Shown here in pieces: positions 45,001 to 53,089 of a stretch of 64,000 bases of DNA. The stretch is taken from NCBI RefSeq assembly GCF_011682145.1, contig NZ_WHJH01000027.1:18253-82252 (forward strand), read 5' to 3'. Each line of letters begins with the position of its first letter. Position 1 is the stretch's first letter. This DNA is from Massilia mucilaginosa (GTDB lineage Bacteria > Pseudomonadota > Gammaproteobacteria > Burkholderiales > Burkholderiaceae_D). Below the pieces are notes generated by a model, which made no database searches, was not told where the DNA came from, and saw only the letters and a program-made list of their open reading frames with translations. The translations under genes and the position numbers were made by a program.

Positions 45001-45556
45001 CGTCGTTGTGGTAGACCGGAGTCGAGTGGATGATGTCACCGAGCACACTGCCGCGCGAGCGCAGCCCGCCGCCGTTCTTGAGTTCCTTGCTGGTATCGCC
45101 ACGCACGAACTTGAGGATGTCGGAGTCGTCCGCATCCACCGCGGTCGGATCGAGCAGCTTGCGGTATCCGGCCTCGTCCTTGCTCATCTTGACCCAGCGG
45201 AACGGCATGCCGCCGCTGCCGCTTTCGTTGCGGGTGACGATGATGCGGCTGTCGGCGGTCTGCTTGCCGATCGCCGCGGCGGCGCCGCCGGTCCAGGCAT
45301 CGGCGGCGCCGATGGCGCCGGTCTTGGTGATCGGATAAGCGTGCAGATTGCCGCTCCAGTCGAACGAGTTATAGTCGATCGAAAACATTTTCTCGGTGCC
45401 GCTCGAGACGTCGATGTTCGACGGCACCGGCTGGCCGATATAGCCGACCGGCTGCGCCGACGGTGTGAACACCTCCGCCGCATTCACCGCGACGAACGCG
45501 GCAACAGCCAAACCTGCCAGGCTGACCCCCGCGAGTAATTTAGTTCTTAGTTGCAT
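42056..45556 (-). CDS. pilY1: PilY1-type type IV pilus tip protein with a C-terminal extension
   Basis: This is the calcium-dependent pilus tip adhesin and assembly factor, secreted after a signal peptide (KLLAGVSLAGLAVAAFVAVN). The 1166 residues start the conserved PilY1/PilC propeller almost at once. FVGANDGMLHAINAADGSE lies near 205, and the calcium loop DSDNDGYSD near 367 is followed by GNMWMFDL. The propeller ends near 620. The remaining 540 residues are Thr/Ser-rich and have no motif I know, with paired Cys (FFCYVRCG, CVGTDCKP). There is no N-terminal von Willebrand domain, so the variable part sits at the opposite end from the Pseudomonas protein. It overlaps pilE and follows pilX by 30 bases. 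Confidence 0.9.
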   Translation of the reverse strand: MQLRTKLLAGVSLAGLAVAAFVAVNAAEVFTPSAQPVGYIGQPVPSNIDVSSGTEKMFSIDYNSFDWSGNLHAYPITKTGAIGAADAWTGGAAAAIGKQTADSRIIVTRNESGSGGMPFRWVKMSKDEAGYRKLLDPTAVDADDSDILKFVRGDTSKELKNGGGLRSRGSVLGDIIHSTPVYHNDGTSKTVFVGANDGMLHAINAADGSERFAYIPGALMGGLKDLASKDYKHRYYVDGGISLRTMDKQTFLVGALGAGGQALYALDVTSMPADETSAASKVLWEVTNKTEGYKDLGYTYSAPVLVKLNATTPAAVVGNGYYGDPATSNGHAVLYVINAKTGELIRPIDTGAGSASAPNGLSSPSVRDSDNDGYSDTAYAGDLLGNMWMFDLIKGTSTLLHDGGGAGRSITMAPGLASHPAGGSMVLFVTGRLLTPGDLTAKTTVDHAIGVWDKADLTKGTYVTQTLTEREYTLKTGTEAEKVRVRTVTNEPLNYSGGVNKGWKVELKIDAGERVVGDGAYVNGKVFQFFTTNPTKTPDAKPPGENWWMQLNYLTGGDTHSVVFDLNVDRAFTADDLIDETVGSTTTTYYPVGRHMGGGVRSQLVGVSAGGIDVFQASFDRNGAPKPPVIVDVLPEVVKGERGVEGGHFDTDFFCYVRCGNLKSSSTGAYRYATTQSSNGYYSLGRAADNAVEGKGLNYVHVHEYDDIYDVTGLSMINPSQDLQRLHTVSVPAITTKSLPDTPALKAAKTYPPEATTVAGTPTTSTTKVASNTQKTEVSYLTDSAITYVSGPVPVLVSGKVAMVTTREYTSTYVENAYSYTASGDKKAPYWQKRTRTEKTWKTTLTESATTDNTEFKLLMANQQHSPAISFKVLGAVVAGKQAEYDGPVIGYQTQDAMKVAEMTKYSMASVKEMMWSMPLNAFTVKEWVPGEKRTGVHPMHPNCAGVAVKEAVRGAGSAWRNGALTLQIVSANITQDDIELNVAGQPKLGYRLKKDRYEASSGKLIAEYLIYWHHPEVRCMTDGTYNMAPPVTTKLAGAPAIPGKSAEGAKDPKGVFVPVPGKTPDDIPPPPPNTVTNNLDGSVTTIVWTHTPQGTDGGYIRTGVSTTVWPNGSSGSTGTGDAGGVLVGGETEDCVGTDCKPTVVEEGEPSKSPNIGRINWRELQR

Positions 45557-45586
45557 GATGATTCTCCGACGGTTGTGAGTACAGCA

Positions 45587-46141
45587 CTAGCCGCAAACAT
45601 TGGTAAAGACACGGAAACGAAAGGTCGATTGCACGATGGCCACCGCACCGCCTTTGCCCTTGGCCCGTGCCGTCACTTTGGCAATCCCGGGCGAGCACGG
45701 CGTTTTGGCATTGATATATTCAGGAGCCTTGATCAGTTCGATGAAGTAACGCGGTTGCTCGTTCAGGTCGGCGACCTGGTCGGCCAGGGTGGCGAAGGTG
45801 TTGGTGACCGCTTCATCCTTCCAGTCGACGATGTTGACCATGTCGGTTTCGACCTGGTTGCGGCAGCGTGCTCCGGGGCAGGCCACACTGAACTGGGTGC
45901 TGTCGAACGGGTCGAACGGGGCTCTGTTAAACATTGTTTCCTCGGCATGGCGCAGCATCGTTTCGGCCGCTTCGCGCGCCACTTGCTGGTCGCGCGAGTT
46001 GCGCGCCAGGCGCTCTTCGAGCGTGCCGCCGCGCACCAGGGCGAGCACGAACATGGTCAGCACCACCAGGAAAATCAGGCCGCTGACGAGCACCGCACCT
46101 TGTTGGGAAGCGCGGTAGCGCGGAGTAGTATGTATTCTCAT
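45587..46141 (-). CDS. pilX: Type IV minor pilin PilX
   Basis: The ATG at 46141 shares one base with the pilW stop, and AGGTGG lies just upstream, so an earlier GTG is rejected. The 184-residue protein has the PilX plan. A short basic N terminus is followed by the pilin-like leader QQGAVLVSGLIFLVVLTMFVL, in which the usual Phe-Thr-Leu is replaced by Ala-Val-Leu. The conserved GTLEERLARNSRDQQVAREAAE helix comes next. Four Cys occur in the C-terminal half. It belongs to the priming complex with PilV, PilW, FimT and PilY1. Confidence 0.92.
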   Translation of the reverse strand: MRIHTTPRYRASQQGAVLVSGLIFLVVLTMFVLALVRGGTLEERLARNSRDQQVAREAAETMLRHAEETMFNRAPFDPFDSTQFSVACPGARCRNQVETDMVNIVDWKDEAVTNTFATLADQVADLNEQPRYFIELIKAPEYINAKTPCSPGIAKVTARAKGKGGAVAIVQSTFRFRVFTNVCG

Positions 46142-46965
46142 TAATTCCACCTTGTCTGGTTACGCACCATGAACGTGGTCGTGACCACGCTGCGCAGGCG
46201 GCCATCGGCGATGGCCACTTTGGCGCCGTTGAAGTCGAGCGATTGCGTGCCGCCGACCACGCCCTTGGTGGACGGCCCGCGCACCAGCAGGCTGACCCGG
46301 ACCGCCGAGACCTGGAGGTACTGCGCCGCGTCCGGACCGTCGATGTAGGCGGTGATGGCTTCGGCCCCGGTGCCGATGCCATAGGTAACCTGCATGTTTT
46401 CAATGTTCTCGGCCACCACCACGCCAGTGCTGGTGTCGACATCCAGGCTGTCCGTGGCGAAGCACTTGAGCTGGGTTTCCACCACGCGGAACTGGTAAAC
46501 CACCTGCGACACGTTGGTGCCGGGAGCGCCGGTGCCGGGGTCGTTCGGATTGTTGGAGTCCACGGTCGCCCCTTCGCAGTTGGCTTCCTGTCCGGTGCGC
46601 AAGCCGGTCGCCGCCGCCGTCGAGGTCCAGGACGGGTCATGCCGCACGATCAGGACATCCGAGCCCGCACCTGGATCATTCGTCCCGCCCAGCGGACCCG
46701 GCACCAGCGGCGCATCGACATTGAGCTTGTAGCCGGCCTGGCGCAAGGCCCGCCCCATGACATCGGTGGCATTGCGCGCCGACTCATTCATGCGCACGCC
46801 ATCGCTCTGGGCCACCGACATCTGCTTGCTGCCGATGAACAGGTAGCCGACCCCGCCCAGCAGCACCAGGCCCAGGGTCATGGCGACCAGCACCTCGATC
46901 AGGCCGAACCCGTCCGCGCCGGCGCGTGGCGCCCGGTACGGGGCGAAGGAAATAGGACCGCTCAT
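46141..46965 (-). CDS. pilW: Type IV minor pilin PilW
   Basis: The ATG at 46965 overlaps the pilV stop by four bases and gives 274 residues, typical for PilW. The class III leader is GFGLIEVLVAMTLGLVLLGGVGYLF, with cleavage after Gly and Glu5 present. The conserved helix MNESARNATDVMGRALRQAGYKLN follows. The long beta-rich remainder includes a central loop with Cys residues. It acts in the pilus initiation complex under PilY1. Confidence 0.93.
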   Translation of the reverse strand: MSGPISFAPYRAPRAGADGFGLIEVLVAMTLGLVLLGGVGYLFIGSKQMSVAQSDGVRMNESARNATDVMGRALRQAGYKLNVDAPLVPGPLGGTNDPGAGSDVLIVRHDPSWTSTAAATGLRTGQEANCEGATVDSNNPNDPGTGAPGTNVSQVVYQFRVVETQLKCFATDSLDVDTSTGVVVAENIENMQVTYGIGTGAEAITAYIDGPDAAQYLQVSAVRVSLLVRGPSTKGVVGGTQSLDFNGAKVAIADGRLRSVVTTTFMVRNQTRWN

Positions 46966-47417
46966 AATTGCGTCTCCACGGAAATTGATTGGGCCGCCGG
47001 ACCATAGGTGGTGGCATCGGCCTTGACGCGCGAATCGTCCCATTGGACGACAATTTGGAACTTGCGGGTGGCGGGAACATACTTCACCGAACCCTTGCCT
47101 TTCGGGATAGCCTGGGCCGCCGCCGCGCGCCACTGCGCCAGGTCCATCGACACCACGCTGGCATCGGCCGGCGCTTCGGCGTCGATGGCCAGGGTGTACG
47201 GCGACTGGCCGGCCACCAGGGTTTCGGCGGTCGTGCGGTTGGCGCGCATGCGGTCGACGATGTCGTTGACCAGCACCGTGGCCTGGCCGCGCGCCTGGGA
47301 GCTCTGGTTGTTCTTCAGGTTGGTCAGGATGATGCCGGCGATGCCGAGCAGACCCACACTCATGACCAACATCGTGATCAAGATTTCAATCAGCGAAAAT
47401 CCTTGCTGACGCCGCAT
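46962..47417 (-). CDS. pilV: Type IV minor pilin PilV
   Basis: The ATG at 47417 follows AAGGAG and gives a 151-residue pre-pilin. The leader MRRQQGFSLIEILITMLVMSVG is a perfect class III site with Glu5. The helix continues as LLGIAGIILTNLKNNQSSQARGQATVL, and the NDIVDRMRANR segment is characteristic of PilV. It lies 14 bases after fimT and overlaps pilW, so the set is clearly one operon. Confidence 0.94.
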   Translation of the reverse strand: MRRQQGFSLIEILITMLVMSVGLLGIAGIILTNLKNNQSSQARGQATVLVNDIVDRMRANRTTAETLVAGQSPYTLAIDAEAPADASVVSMDLAQWRAAAAQAIPKGKGSVKYVPATRKFQIVVQWDDSRVKADATTYGPAAQSISVETQL

Positions 47418-47431
47418 TGTTTTCTCCTTGC

Positions 47432-48046
47432 TTAAGCTGTACATGTGGCTGCTCCATCAACAATTTTGACGCCGACCCAGCCCGTGCCCGGACGGAACTC
47501 GAGGACGCGGCGCTTGGCCTTGGTCGAGGACTGGCAGGAATAGATCGTGCCGCTCAAGCCGGCATTGGCGGCGCTGCGGGTCTGGCCGGTGCCGTTGTAC
47601 GAGATGAAATCGGCAACGTCGCCGGTGGCCGTCAGCAGCGCCTTGCCGGGAACGCCGCGCTGCACGCGCAGCAGCTCATCCTCGCCATCCTTGACGCCGA
47701 CGGTATCGCCATCGACGAAGACCAGCCAGCCGGCGTGCCAGTCGCCTGCATCGCCACCACCGCAGGCCAGGCCGTCCGCGCTGCGGCACATGCTGACCCG
47801 GCCATTGCGCTTGACCGCTTCGGAACGGGTGTAGTTGATCGAGGCCAGCAGTTGTTCGGCCTGTGCCGAGACCGCCGAATCATCGACGAAATCTTTCATG
47901 AGCGGCAAGCCGACCGCGGTGGCGACACCGAGAATGACGACCGTGATGAGCAACTCCGGCAGGGTGAAACCGTGCGCGCGCCGTCGGACGACGCGGCGGG
48001 CGGGGCCGGTGCCGCGCGCACTGGCATGAAGCGCCGAATAGGTCAT
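47432..48046 (-). CDS. fimT: FimT/GspH-type pseudopilin
   Basis: This is the first gene of the minor pilin operon. The ATG at 48046 gives 204 residues with an unusually long basic pre-sequence of about 25 residues before HGFTLPELLITVVILGVATAV, which is a type IV pilin leader with Glu5. The GspH-like C-terminal domain includes LLASINYTRSEAVKRNGRVSMCRSADG and a GWLVFVDGD strand, both typical of FimT/FimU. The protein ends with TIYSCQSS and ATCTA, probably a disulfide. In some bacteria FimT binds DNA for uptake, and the C-terminal basic residues here fit that possibility without proving it. Confidence 0.88.
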   Translation of the reverse strand: MTYSALHASARGTGPARRVVRRRAHGFTLPELLITVVILGVATAVGLPLMKDFVDDSAVSAQAEQLLASINYTRSEAVKRNGRVSMCRSADGLACGGGDAGDWHAGWLVFVDGDTVGVKDGEDELLRVQRGVPGKALLTATGDVADFISYNGTGQTRSAANAGLSGTIYSCQSSTKAKRRVLEFRPGTGWVGVKIVDGAATCTA

Positions 48047-48178
48047 GGGATACACTTTCAAAAGGTTGGGAGCGGACGGCCTCCTTGGATATTGCCAATT
48101 ATAAATACCCAACCTTGCAGTTCCCTGAGGAAAGGCTGACAAAATCCTGACAAGTGCACGTAAACCGCTGTTTTTTGG

Positions 48179-49522
48179 CTAATTTTTGGGGAAACGCACG
48201 CACATCAGGGTGCCGCCGCCGCCGGGACCGGCCAGCACATCGATGCGGGCGTTATGCGCCAGCGCGATGTCGCGCACGATGGCCAGGCCGAGGCCGCTGC
48301 CTTCGGTCTTGTCGTCCAGCCGCACATAGCGCTGGAACACGCGCCCGCGCAGGTGCGGCGCGATACCGGGGCCGGAGTCTTCGACCTGCAGAACGCTGGC
48401 GTCGTCCTCGCTGAAGCAGCGCACCGTCACGGTGCCGGCGCGCGGGGTGTAGCGCACCGCGTTGTCGATCAGGTTATCGATCAGGTCGCGCAGCAGGAAG
48501 CGGTCGCCGGCCACCATCGTGCGCTTGAGTTCGAATCCGATGTCGATCCGCTTCTTGCCGGCCTCGTCGACGAAATACTGGATCACCTGCTCGACCAGCA
48601 GCGCCAGGTCGATCTGTTCGAGCCGGTTCTTTTCGAAGCGCGAGGGCTCGGCCCGGGCCAGCGCCAGCAGCTGGTTGGTCTGGCGGATCATGCGCTCGTT
48701 CGAGAGCAGCATCAGGCGCACCGAATGCAGCGTTTCCGGATCGGCCGGGTAGCGCGCGGCCAGCCACTCGAGCTGCAGCTTGACCCCGGCCAGCGGGGTG
48801 CGCAGCTGGTGCGCGACATCGGCCAGGAAATCGTGCTGGGCCTTGGCGCCGGAACGCACCTTGTCGAGCAGTTCATTGAAGGCGCCCATCACCGGGCTCA
48901 GTTCGAGCGGCACCCCGACATGGTCGAGCGGGGCCAGTTCGGTGGCGTCGCGCTGGAGCAGGTTGGCGCGCATGCGCGCCAGCGGCTGCAAGCCGTTGGT
49001 GACCGAGATCCAGATCAGGCCGATCAGGGTCAGGGTGAACAGGGTTTCCAGCAAGACCAGGGCGCGCAGGGTGGCCGAGCGCACCTGGGAGCGCTTGCGC
49101 ATGGTCTTGGCCACCCCGATGTGGACCGCGCGCGCGCCCTTGCCGACGATCCGGCTCGACACCCGTACCGGCTCGCCGCGCATCGCGTCGTCGTAGGCGC
49201 GGCTGTTGGGCGCGGCCAGCGCCGGAAAATCGGCGTCGCCGGCGATCACCTTGCCGTCGTGGGTGCGCACGATGAAGTACAGGGCGTCGACATCGTCGGC
49301 ACGCAACACTTGCTCGGCCTGGGTCGGCAAGTCGATGCCGGGCTGGCCCGGTCCGCTGTACAGGCGCGCCGCCAGCGCGCTGCCGGCGTCGGCCAGGGTC
49401 TGGTCAAAGGCGAGCTGGGCGGGTATCCAGGCCAGCATGTAGGTCAGGGCGGCGCCGGCCAGGTTGATCAGCAAAATCGGCACGATCAGCCATTGCAGCA
49501 GGCGCAGCCGGATGCTTTTCAT
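48179..49522 (-). CDS. Sensor histidine kinase (TctE/QseC-like)
   Basis: This is a two-pass membrane kinase of 447 residues. It starts MKSIRLRLLQWLIVPILLINL and has a periplasmic 2CSK-type sensor (about 35-160) with DDVDALYFIVRTHDGKVI. The H-box is FLADVAHQLRTPLAGVKLQ, with phospho-His at about residue 248. The ATPase part has an N-box LIDNLIDNAVRYTP and G-boxes VEDSGPGIAPH and GSGLGLAIVRDIA. The start overlaps the response-regulator stop by four bases. TctE relatives control tricarboxylate uptake, but no tct genes lie nearby, so the signal is unknown. Confidence 0.92.
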   Translation of the reverse strand: MKSIRLRLLQWLIVPILLINLAGAALTYMLAWIPAQLAFDQTLADAGSALAARLYSGPGQPGIDLPTQAEQVLRADDVDALYFIVRTHDGKVIAGDADFPALAAPNSRAYDDAMRGEPVRVSSRIVGKGARAVHIGVAKTMRKRSQVRSATLRALVLLETLFTLTLIGLIWISVTNGLQPLARMRANLLQRDATELAPLDHVGVPLELSPVMGAFNELLDKVRSGAKAQHDFLADVAHQLRTPLAGVKLQLEWLAARYPADPETLHSVRLMLLSNERMIRQTNQLLALARAEPSRFEKNRLEQIDLALLVEQVIQYFVDEAGKKRIDIGFELKRTMVAGDRFLLRDLIDNLIDNAVRYTPRAGTVTVRCFSEDDASVLQVEDSGPGIAPHLRGRVFQRYVRLDDKTEGSGLGLAIVRDIALAHNARIDVLAGPGGGGTLMCVRFPKN

Positions 49523-50184
49523 ACATCCTGCTCAAGCATGTAGCCGAAGCCGCGGATGGTGCGGATGCTGATGCCGGCGTCGGCAATCTTGATGCGCAGG
49601 CGCGAAATGTAGACTTCCACCGCGTTCAGGCTGACATCCTCGCCCCACGGCAAAATGGCGTCGATGATCTGCTGTTTCGAGACCACCCGGGCACCGTGCT
49701 GCAACAGGTATTCGAGCACCGCCCATTCGCGCACCGACAGCTCGACCGGGCGCCCATCGATATTGGCGCGCTTGGACGAGGTGTCGAGCACCAGCCGGCC
49801 CAGGCCGAGCACGGCCGGCTTGGGCGTGTTGCGCCGCGCCAGGGCCTTGATGCGCGCCACCAGCTCGGCGGTGGCGAAGGGCTTGACCAGGTAATCGTCG
49901 GCACCCAGTTCGAGGCCGCGCACGCGGTCTTCGATGGCGTCGCGCGCGGTCAGCAGCAAGACCGGCACGGCGCTGCCGCGCGCGCGCAGGCGCCGCACCA
50001 CCTCGAAGCCGTCGATGCCGGGCAGGCCGATGTCGAGCACCACCACCGCCACCTCGGTGCGCTGCAGCACCTGGTCGGCCTGGGTGCCGCTGCCGACCAC
50101 GTCGACCACCATCGCGTGCCCCTGCAGCAGGCGGGTCAGGCCATCGGCCAGCACGGCATCGTCTTCGACCAGTAATACGTGCAT
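49519..50184 (-). CDS. OmpR-family response regulator
   Basis: This cytoplasmic transcription factor of 221 residues is the partner of the overlapping kinase gene. The receiver domain has acidic residues in LLVEDDAVL, phospho-acceptor Asp in VVVLDIGLPG at about residue 51, and Lys in DDYLVKPFA. The C-terminal winged helix runs through LSVREWAVLEYLLQHG and VSLNAVEVYISRLRIKI to IRTIRGFGYML. It reads like TctD or QseB. Its targets cannot be told from the sequence. Confidence 0.94.
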   Translation of the reverse strand: MHVLLVEDDAVLADGLTRLLQGHAMVVDVVGSGTQADQVLQRTEVAVVVLDIGLPGIDGFEVVRRLRARGSAVPVLLLTARDAIEDRVRGLELGADDYLVKPFATAELVARIKALARRNTPKPAVLGLGRLVLDTSSKRANIDGRPVELSVREWAVLEYLLQHGARVVSKQQIIDAILPWGEDVSLNAVEVYISRLRIKIADAGISIRTIRGFGYMLEQDV

Positions 50185-50504
50185 GCCGGGGCTTTCAGTA
50201 AGTTGCGATATTCATATTATGAGGCATGGCAGGGGCAGCTTCCAAGGATTGCCGACTGTCAAAAAGGTGGTTTTGTGCATGTTCTGTGCGTTCACCCACC
50301 TTAAAGCATGAGCAAAATGATAATTATTCCCAATTCTCCCCAGTAGGACCAGGCCCACAAGGATTTATGCATTGAACCTACATGGGGGCGACTAGCAGTC
50401 TTATGTTCGCCAACAGACGGAAGCTTTACTGTTCGTACATCGCGATTCGCTGCAAGTCCAGGTGAAGCGCCCTTGAAGTCCGTCTCAGATAGTGAGGAAT
50501 AAAA
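50185..50504. other. 320-base intergenic region upstream of the Crp/Fnr-type gene
   Basis: This divergent region separates the OmpR-type regulator and the Crp/Fnr-type gene. It is less GC-rich than its surroundings. It must hold both promoters, but I see no confident -35/-10 pair. No RNA gene or repeat is recognisable. GAGGAA lies seven bases before the 50505 start. Confidence 0.4.
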
Positions 50505-51314
50505 ATGAACAACACTCAACTTGGTGGTACCGCCCAGAACACATCGCCGGTCGGCCAGATTCCTGCCAGCGCGCAAGAATTAAAAGTTGCGGCCCGCCCC
50601 GTTGTCAGCTTTAGCGGTACCCAGCAGAACGAATTGCTGGCCGCGCTTCCCCGCAAGGATCTCGAGACCCTGTTCGAACACCTGGAACTGGTCGCCCTGC
50701 CTTTTGGCAAAGAATTGTTTGAATACGGCAGCAAGCTCGAAAACGTCTACTTCCCGACCACCGCCATCGTCTCCTTGCTGTACGTCATGGAAGACGGCGC
50801 CACCACCGAGATCGCCGTGGTCGGCCATGAAGGGGTGGTCGGCATGTCCCTGTTCATGGGCGAGCGCGCCATGTGCAGCGCCGTGGTCCAGAGCGCCGGC
50901 TACGGCTACCGCCTCAAGACCCAGTACCTGCGCGACGCCTTCAACCAGGGCGGCGCCCTGCCCCAGCTGCTGATGCGCTACACCAATGCGCTGTTCGCCC
51001 AGATGGCCCAGAACGCCGTGGGCGGGCGTCACAGCTCGATCGAACAAAAGCTGTGCCGCTGGCTGCTCGACCGCCTCGACCGCTCCGCCTCGAACGAGCT
51101 GAAAGTGACCCAGGAACTGATTTCGATCATGCTGGGCGTGCGCCGCGAAAGCATCACCGCGGCGGCGGGCAAGCTGCAGGACGACGGCCTGATTCAATAC
51201 CGTCGCGGCAACATCACCGTGATTGACCGCCAGGGCCTCGAAGCGTACGCCGGCGAATGCTATAAGGTCGCGAAGACTGAGTACGATCGCCTGCTGATGG
51301 ATGTAGCCCGCTAG
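50505..51314 (+). CDS. Crp/Fnr-family transcriptional regulator
   Basis: The 269-residue protein has an N-terminal cyclic-nucleotide-binding-like domain. It begins after a 35-residue flexible leader and includes LEHLELVALPFGKELFEYGS and TTEIAVVGHEGVVGMSLFMG. A C-terminal helix-turn-helix follows, with ELISIMLGVRRESITAAAGKLQDDGLI. There are no N-terminal Cys clusters, so it is not an FNR-type iron-sulfur sensor, and the Crp phosphate-binding Arg-Ser pair is not evident. Such proteins are frequent in Burkholderiales as redox- or stress-linked regulators of unknown ligand. The ribosome-binding site is GAGGAA. The TAG stop lies in the left CTAG of palindromic element 2. Confidence 0.85.
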   Translation: MNNTQLGGTAQNTSPVGQIPASAQELKVAARPVVSFSGTQQNELLAALPRKDLETLFEHLELVALPFGKELFEYGSKLENVYFPTTAIVSLLYVMEDGATTEIAVVGHEGVVGMSLFMGERAMCSAVVQSAGYGYRLKTQYLRDAFNQGGALPQLLMRYTNALFAQMAQNAVGGRHSSIEQKLCRWLLDRLDRSASNELKVTQELISIMLGVRRESITAAAGKLQDDGLIQYRRGNITVIDRQGLEAYAGECYKVAKTEYDRLLMDVAR

Positions 51315-51472
51315 AGCCTATTACGGGCGATAGGAGGAAGCGAATGGCGATGCATGGCAAGCGTGGGCAAGGCGAGAGGAGGACGCATGGTTTACCATGC
51401 GACGACGAGCAACGATGCCCCCGCTTGTCAGGCGCGCCAGTTGCGACTTCTATCGCCCGTAGTAGGCTCTAG
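51311..51472. mobile_element. MITE-like palindromic element 2 with CTAG ends
   Basis: The 162-bp element starts CTAGAGCCTATTACGGGCGA and ends with its near-complement TCGCCCGTAGTAGGCTCTAG, arms differing at one base. The centre holds the hairpin CGCATGG-TTTA-CCATGCG (around 51383-51400), flanked by GAGGAGGA and ACGACGAGCA. It lies between two convergent genes. Its left CTAG provides the stop of the Crp/Fnr gene. On the other strand its right arm encodes the last 13-14 residues and stop of the histidine kinase. Confidence 0.75.
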
Positions 51473-52894
51473 AGGCAGCGGCGCCGGGAGCTCCGGCGCC
51501 GTTTCTCCGCTGTCGGCCACGCGCGACAGCGGAATGAATGCTTCCACGCATGTTCCCACGTTGTTGACGCCGCGCTTCACCCGCAAACTCCCTCCCAGCA
51601 GCAAAGCGCGCTCGCGCATACCAAGCAAACCATGCGATTTTGGCTTGGCCACGGCGTCGACGTCGATGCCGACCCCGTCATCGCTCACTTCCAGCGACAC
51701 GCCGCCCGCTTCGCGCCCCAGATGCACGATCACATGGCGCGCGCGCGCATACTTGGCAATATTGTTGAGCGACTCCTGGACGATCCGGAACACCGCGATC
51801 GCATGCATCGGCCCGGCGACGTCGACATCGCCGTCGATCAGGGCCTCGCAGTCGAGCTTGGTGACCTTGCCGAATTCTTCGCAATAGCTTTGCACGGCGG
51901 CCGCCAGGCCCAGGTGGTCGAGCAGGCTGGGGCGCAGGTTTTCGACGATGCGGCGCTTCAGTTCGACCGTGTCGACCAGGGTGCCGCGCGCGCGGTCGAG
52001 CATCAGCGCCAGGTCCGGCCGGGCCGCGCGCACGGCGTCGGCCACGGCATTCAAATCGATATTGATCGAGGTCAGGTTGGCGCCCAGTTCATCGTGCAGT
52101 TCGCGCGCCAGGCGCGCCTTTTCCTCTTCGCTGACGCTGATCAGGTGGCGCGAGAGCACCGACAGCTGCTCGGTGCGCAACACCACCATCGATTCGAGGT
52201 TGTCGTTGGCGCTTTCCAGCGCGCGCTGGGTCGTGACGCGGGCAAAGTAGCTGCGCCGGATCAGGCGGTAGAACAGGGCCAGCACCAGGATCGCCATGGC
52301 GTTGATGCTGATGCCCAGGAACACGGCATTCTGGTACTCGCGCGCAAAGGTGGCGCTGCGGGCGGCCAGCAATTCGTTTTGCTCCTGCACCAGGATCACC
52401 ACCTGCATGCGGATTTCATCCATGTCGGACTTGCTGTCGGAAGAGCCGGCGATCTTGACGATGTCGTCCAGCCCGCCCTGGCGGTAGACGTCGAGCACCT
52501 GGTTCATGGTGTCGAGCTTGCGGTAGACCAGGGTGTGCAGCTGGGCCAGGTTGCGGCGCTGGGATGGCGTCTCGGCCAGCAGGCGGTCGAGTTCGGCGAA
52601 CTGGGCGTCGATCTCGGACGAGGCCGTGCGCAGCGGTCCCAGGTAGACTTCCGAGCCCGACAGAAAGTAGCCGCGCAGGCTGCTTTCGGCATCCATGATC
52701 AGCACGTTGACGTACTGGACCTTGTCGATCACCTTGGCGGTCTGGCCCTGGATCTCGTTGGCGCCCTTGAGCTGCCCCAGGTTGTGAAACAGGCTGAAGC
52801 CGTTGATGATGAGGATGATCACACAGGTCAGGCAGACCACCGTCTTATAGAAGGGCAAACCGGTGGTCACCGGTGGTTCGGTGGAAAAATACAT
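51428..52894 (-). CDS. CHASE3 histidine kinase, NarL-type
   Basis: This is a membrane sensor kinase. The ATG at 52894 is chosen for the AAAGGA eight bases upstream. It gives 488 residues with membrane helix one (VVCLTCVIILIINGFSLF) and a CHASE3 periplasmic domain with MDAESSLRGYFLSGSEVYLG. Helix two is around residue 205. The HisKA_3 box is EEKARLARELHDELGANLTS with phospho-His in ELHD. The HATPase part includes QESLNNIAKYARA and VSDDGVGIDVD. The final residues (about EPTTGDRSRNWRA) are encoded inside palindromic element 2 and are probably not ancestral. The cognate regulator gene lies upstream at 53090. Confidence 0.9.
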   Translation of the reverse strand: MYFSTEPPVTTGLPFYKTVVCLTCVIILIINGFSLFHNLGQLKGANEIQGQTAKVIDKVQYVNVLIMDAESSLRGYFLSGSEVYLGPLRTASSEIDAQFAELDRLLAETPSQRRNLAQLHTLVYRKLDTMNQVLDVYRQGGLDDIVKIAGSSDSKSDMDEIRMQVVILVQEQNELLAARSATFAREYQNAVFLGISINAMAILVLALFYRLIRRSYFARVTTQRALESANDNLESMVVLRTEQLSVLSRHLISVSEEEKARLARELHDELGANLTSINIDLNAVADAVRAARPDLALMLDRARGTLVDTVELKRRIVENLRPSLLDHLGLAAAVQSYCEEFGKVTKLDCEALIDGDVDVAGPMHAIAVFRIVQESLNNIAKYARARHVIVHLGREAGGVSLEVSDDGVGIDVDAVAKPKSHGLLGMRERALLLGGSLRVKRGVNNVGTCVEAFIPLSRVADSGETAPELPAPLPLEPTTGDRSRNWRA

Positions 52895-53089
52895 CCTGGA
52901 AATCCTTTTGCGCACTGCAAAGCCGGGCGGAAACAAATTATAGACCGGGAAATGCCGTGGCGCAGCCGAACTGGACTGTAGGAGGAAGGGACGCGCCGGC
53001 GCGGGCGGGGCGTGCCGCCAGGCCGCGCGGCCGGAAAGACAGGCGCAGCTGCGGGCGGCGGCCCGGCCGCGCCCGCCACACCCGGGAGG

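Noticed and set aside
42734..45538. Open frame of 934 codons opposite pilY1
   Set aside because: pilY1 is supported by its operon and motifs. The antisense frame shows no domain or ribosome-binding site.
50315..50335. ATGATAATTATT-like Fur box upstream of the Crp/Fnr-type gene
   Set aside because: It matches only half of the consensus and no iron gene is nearby.
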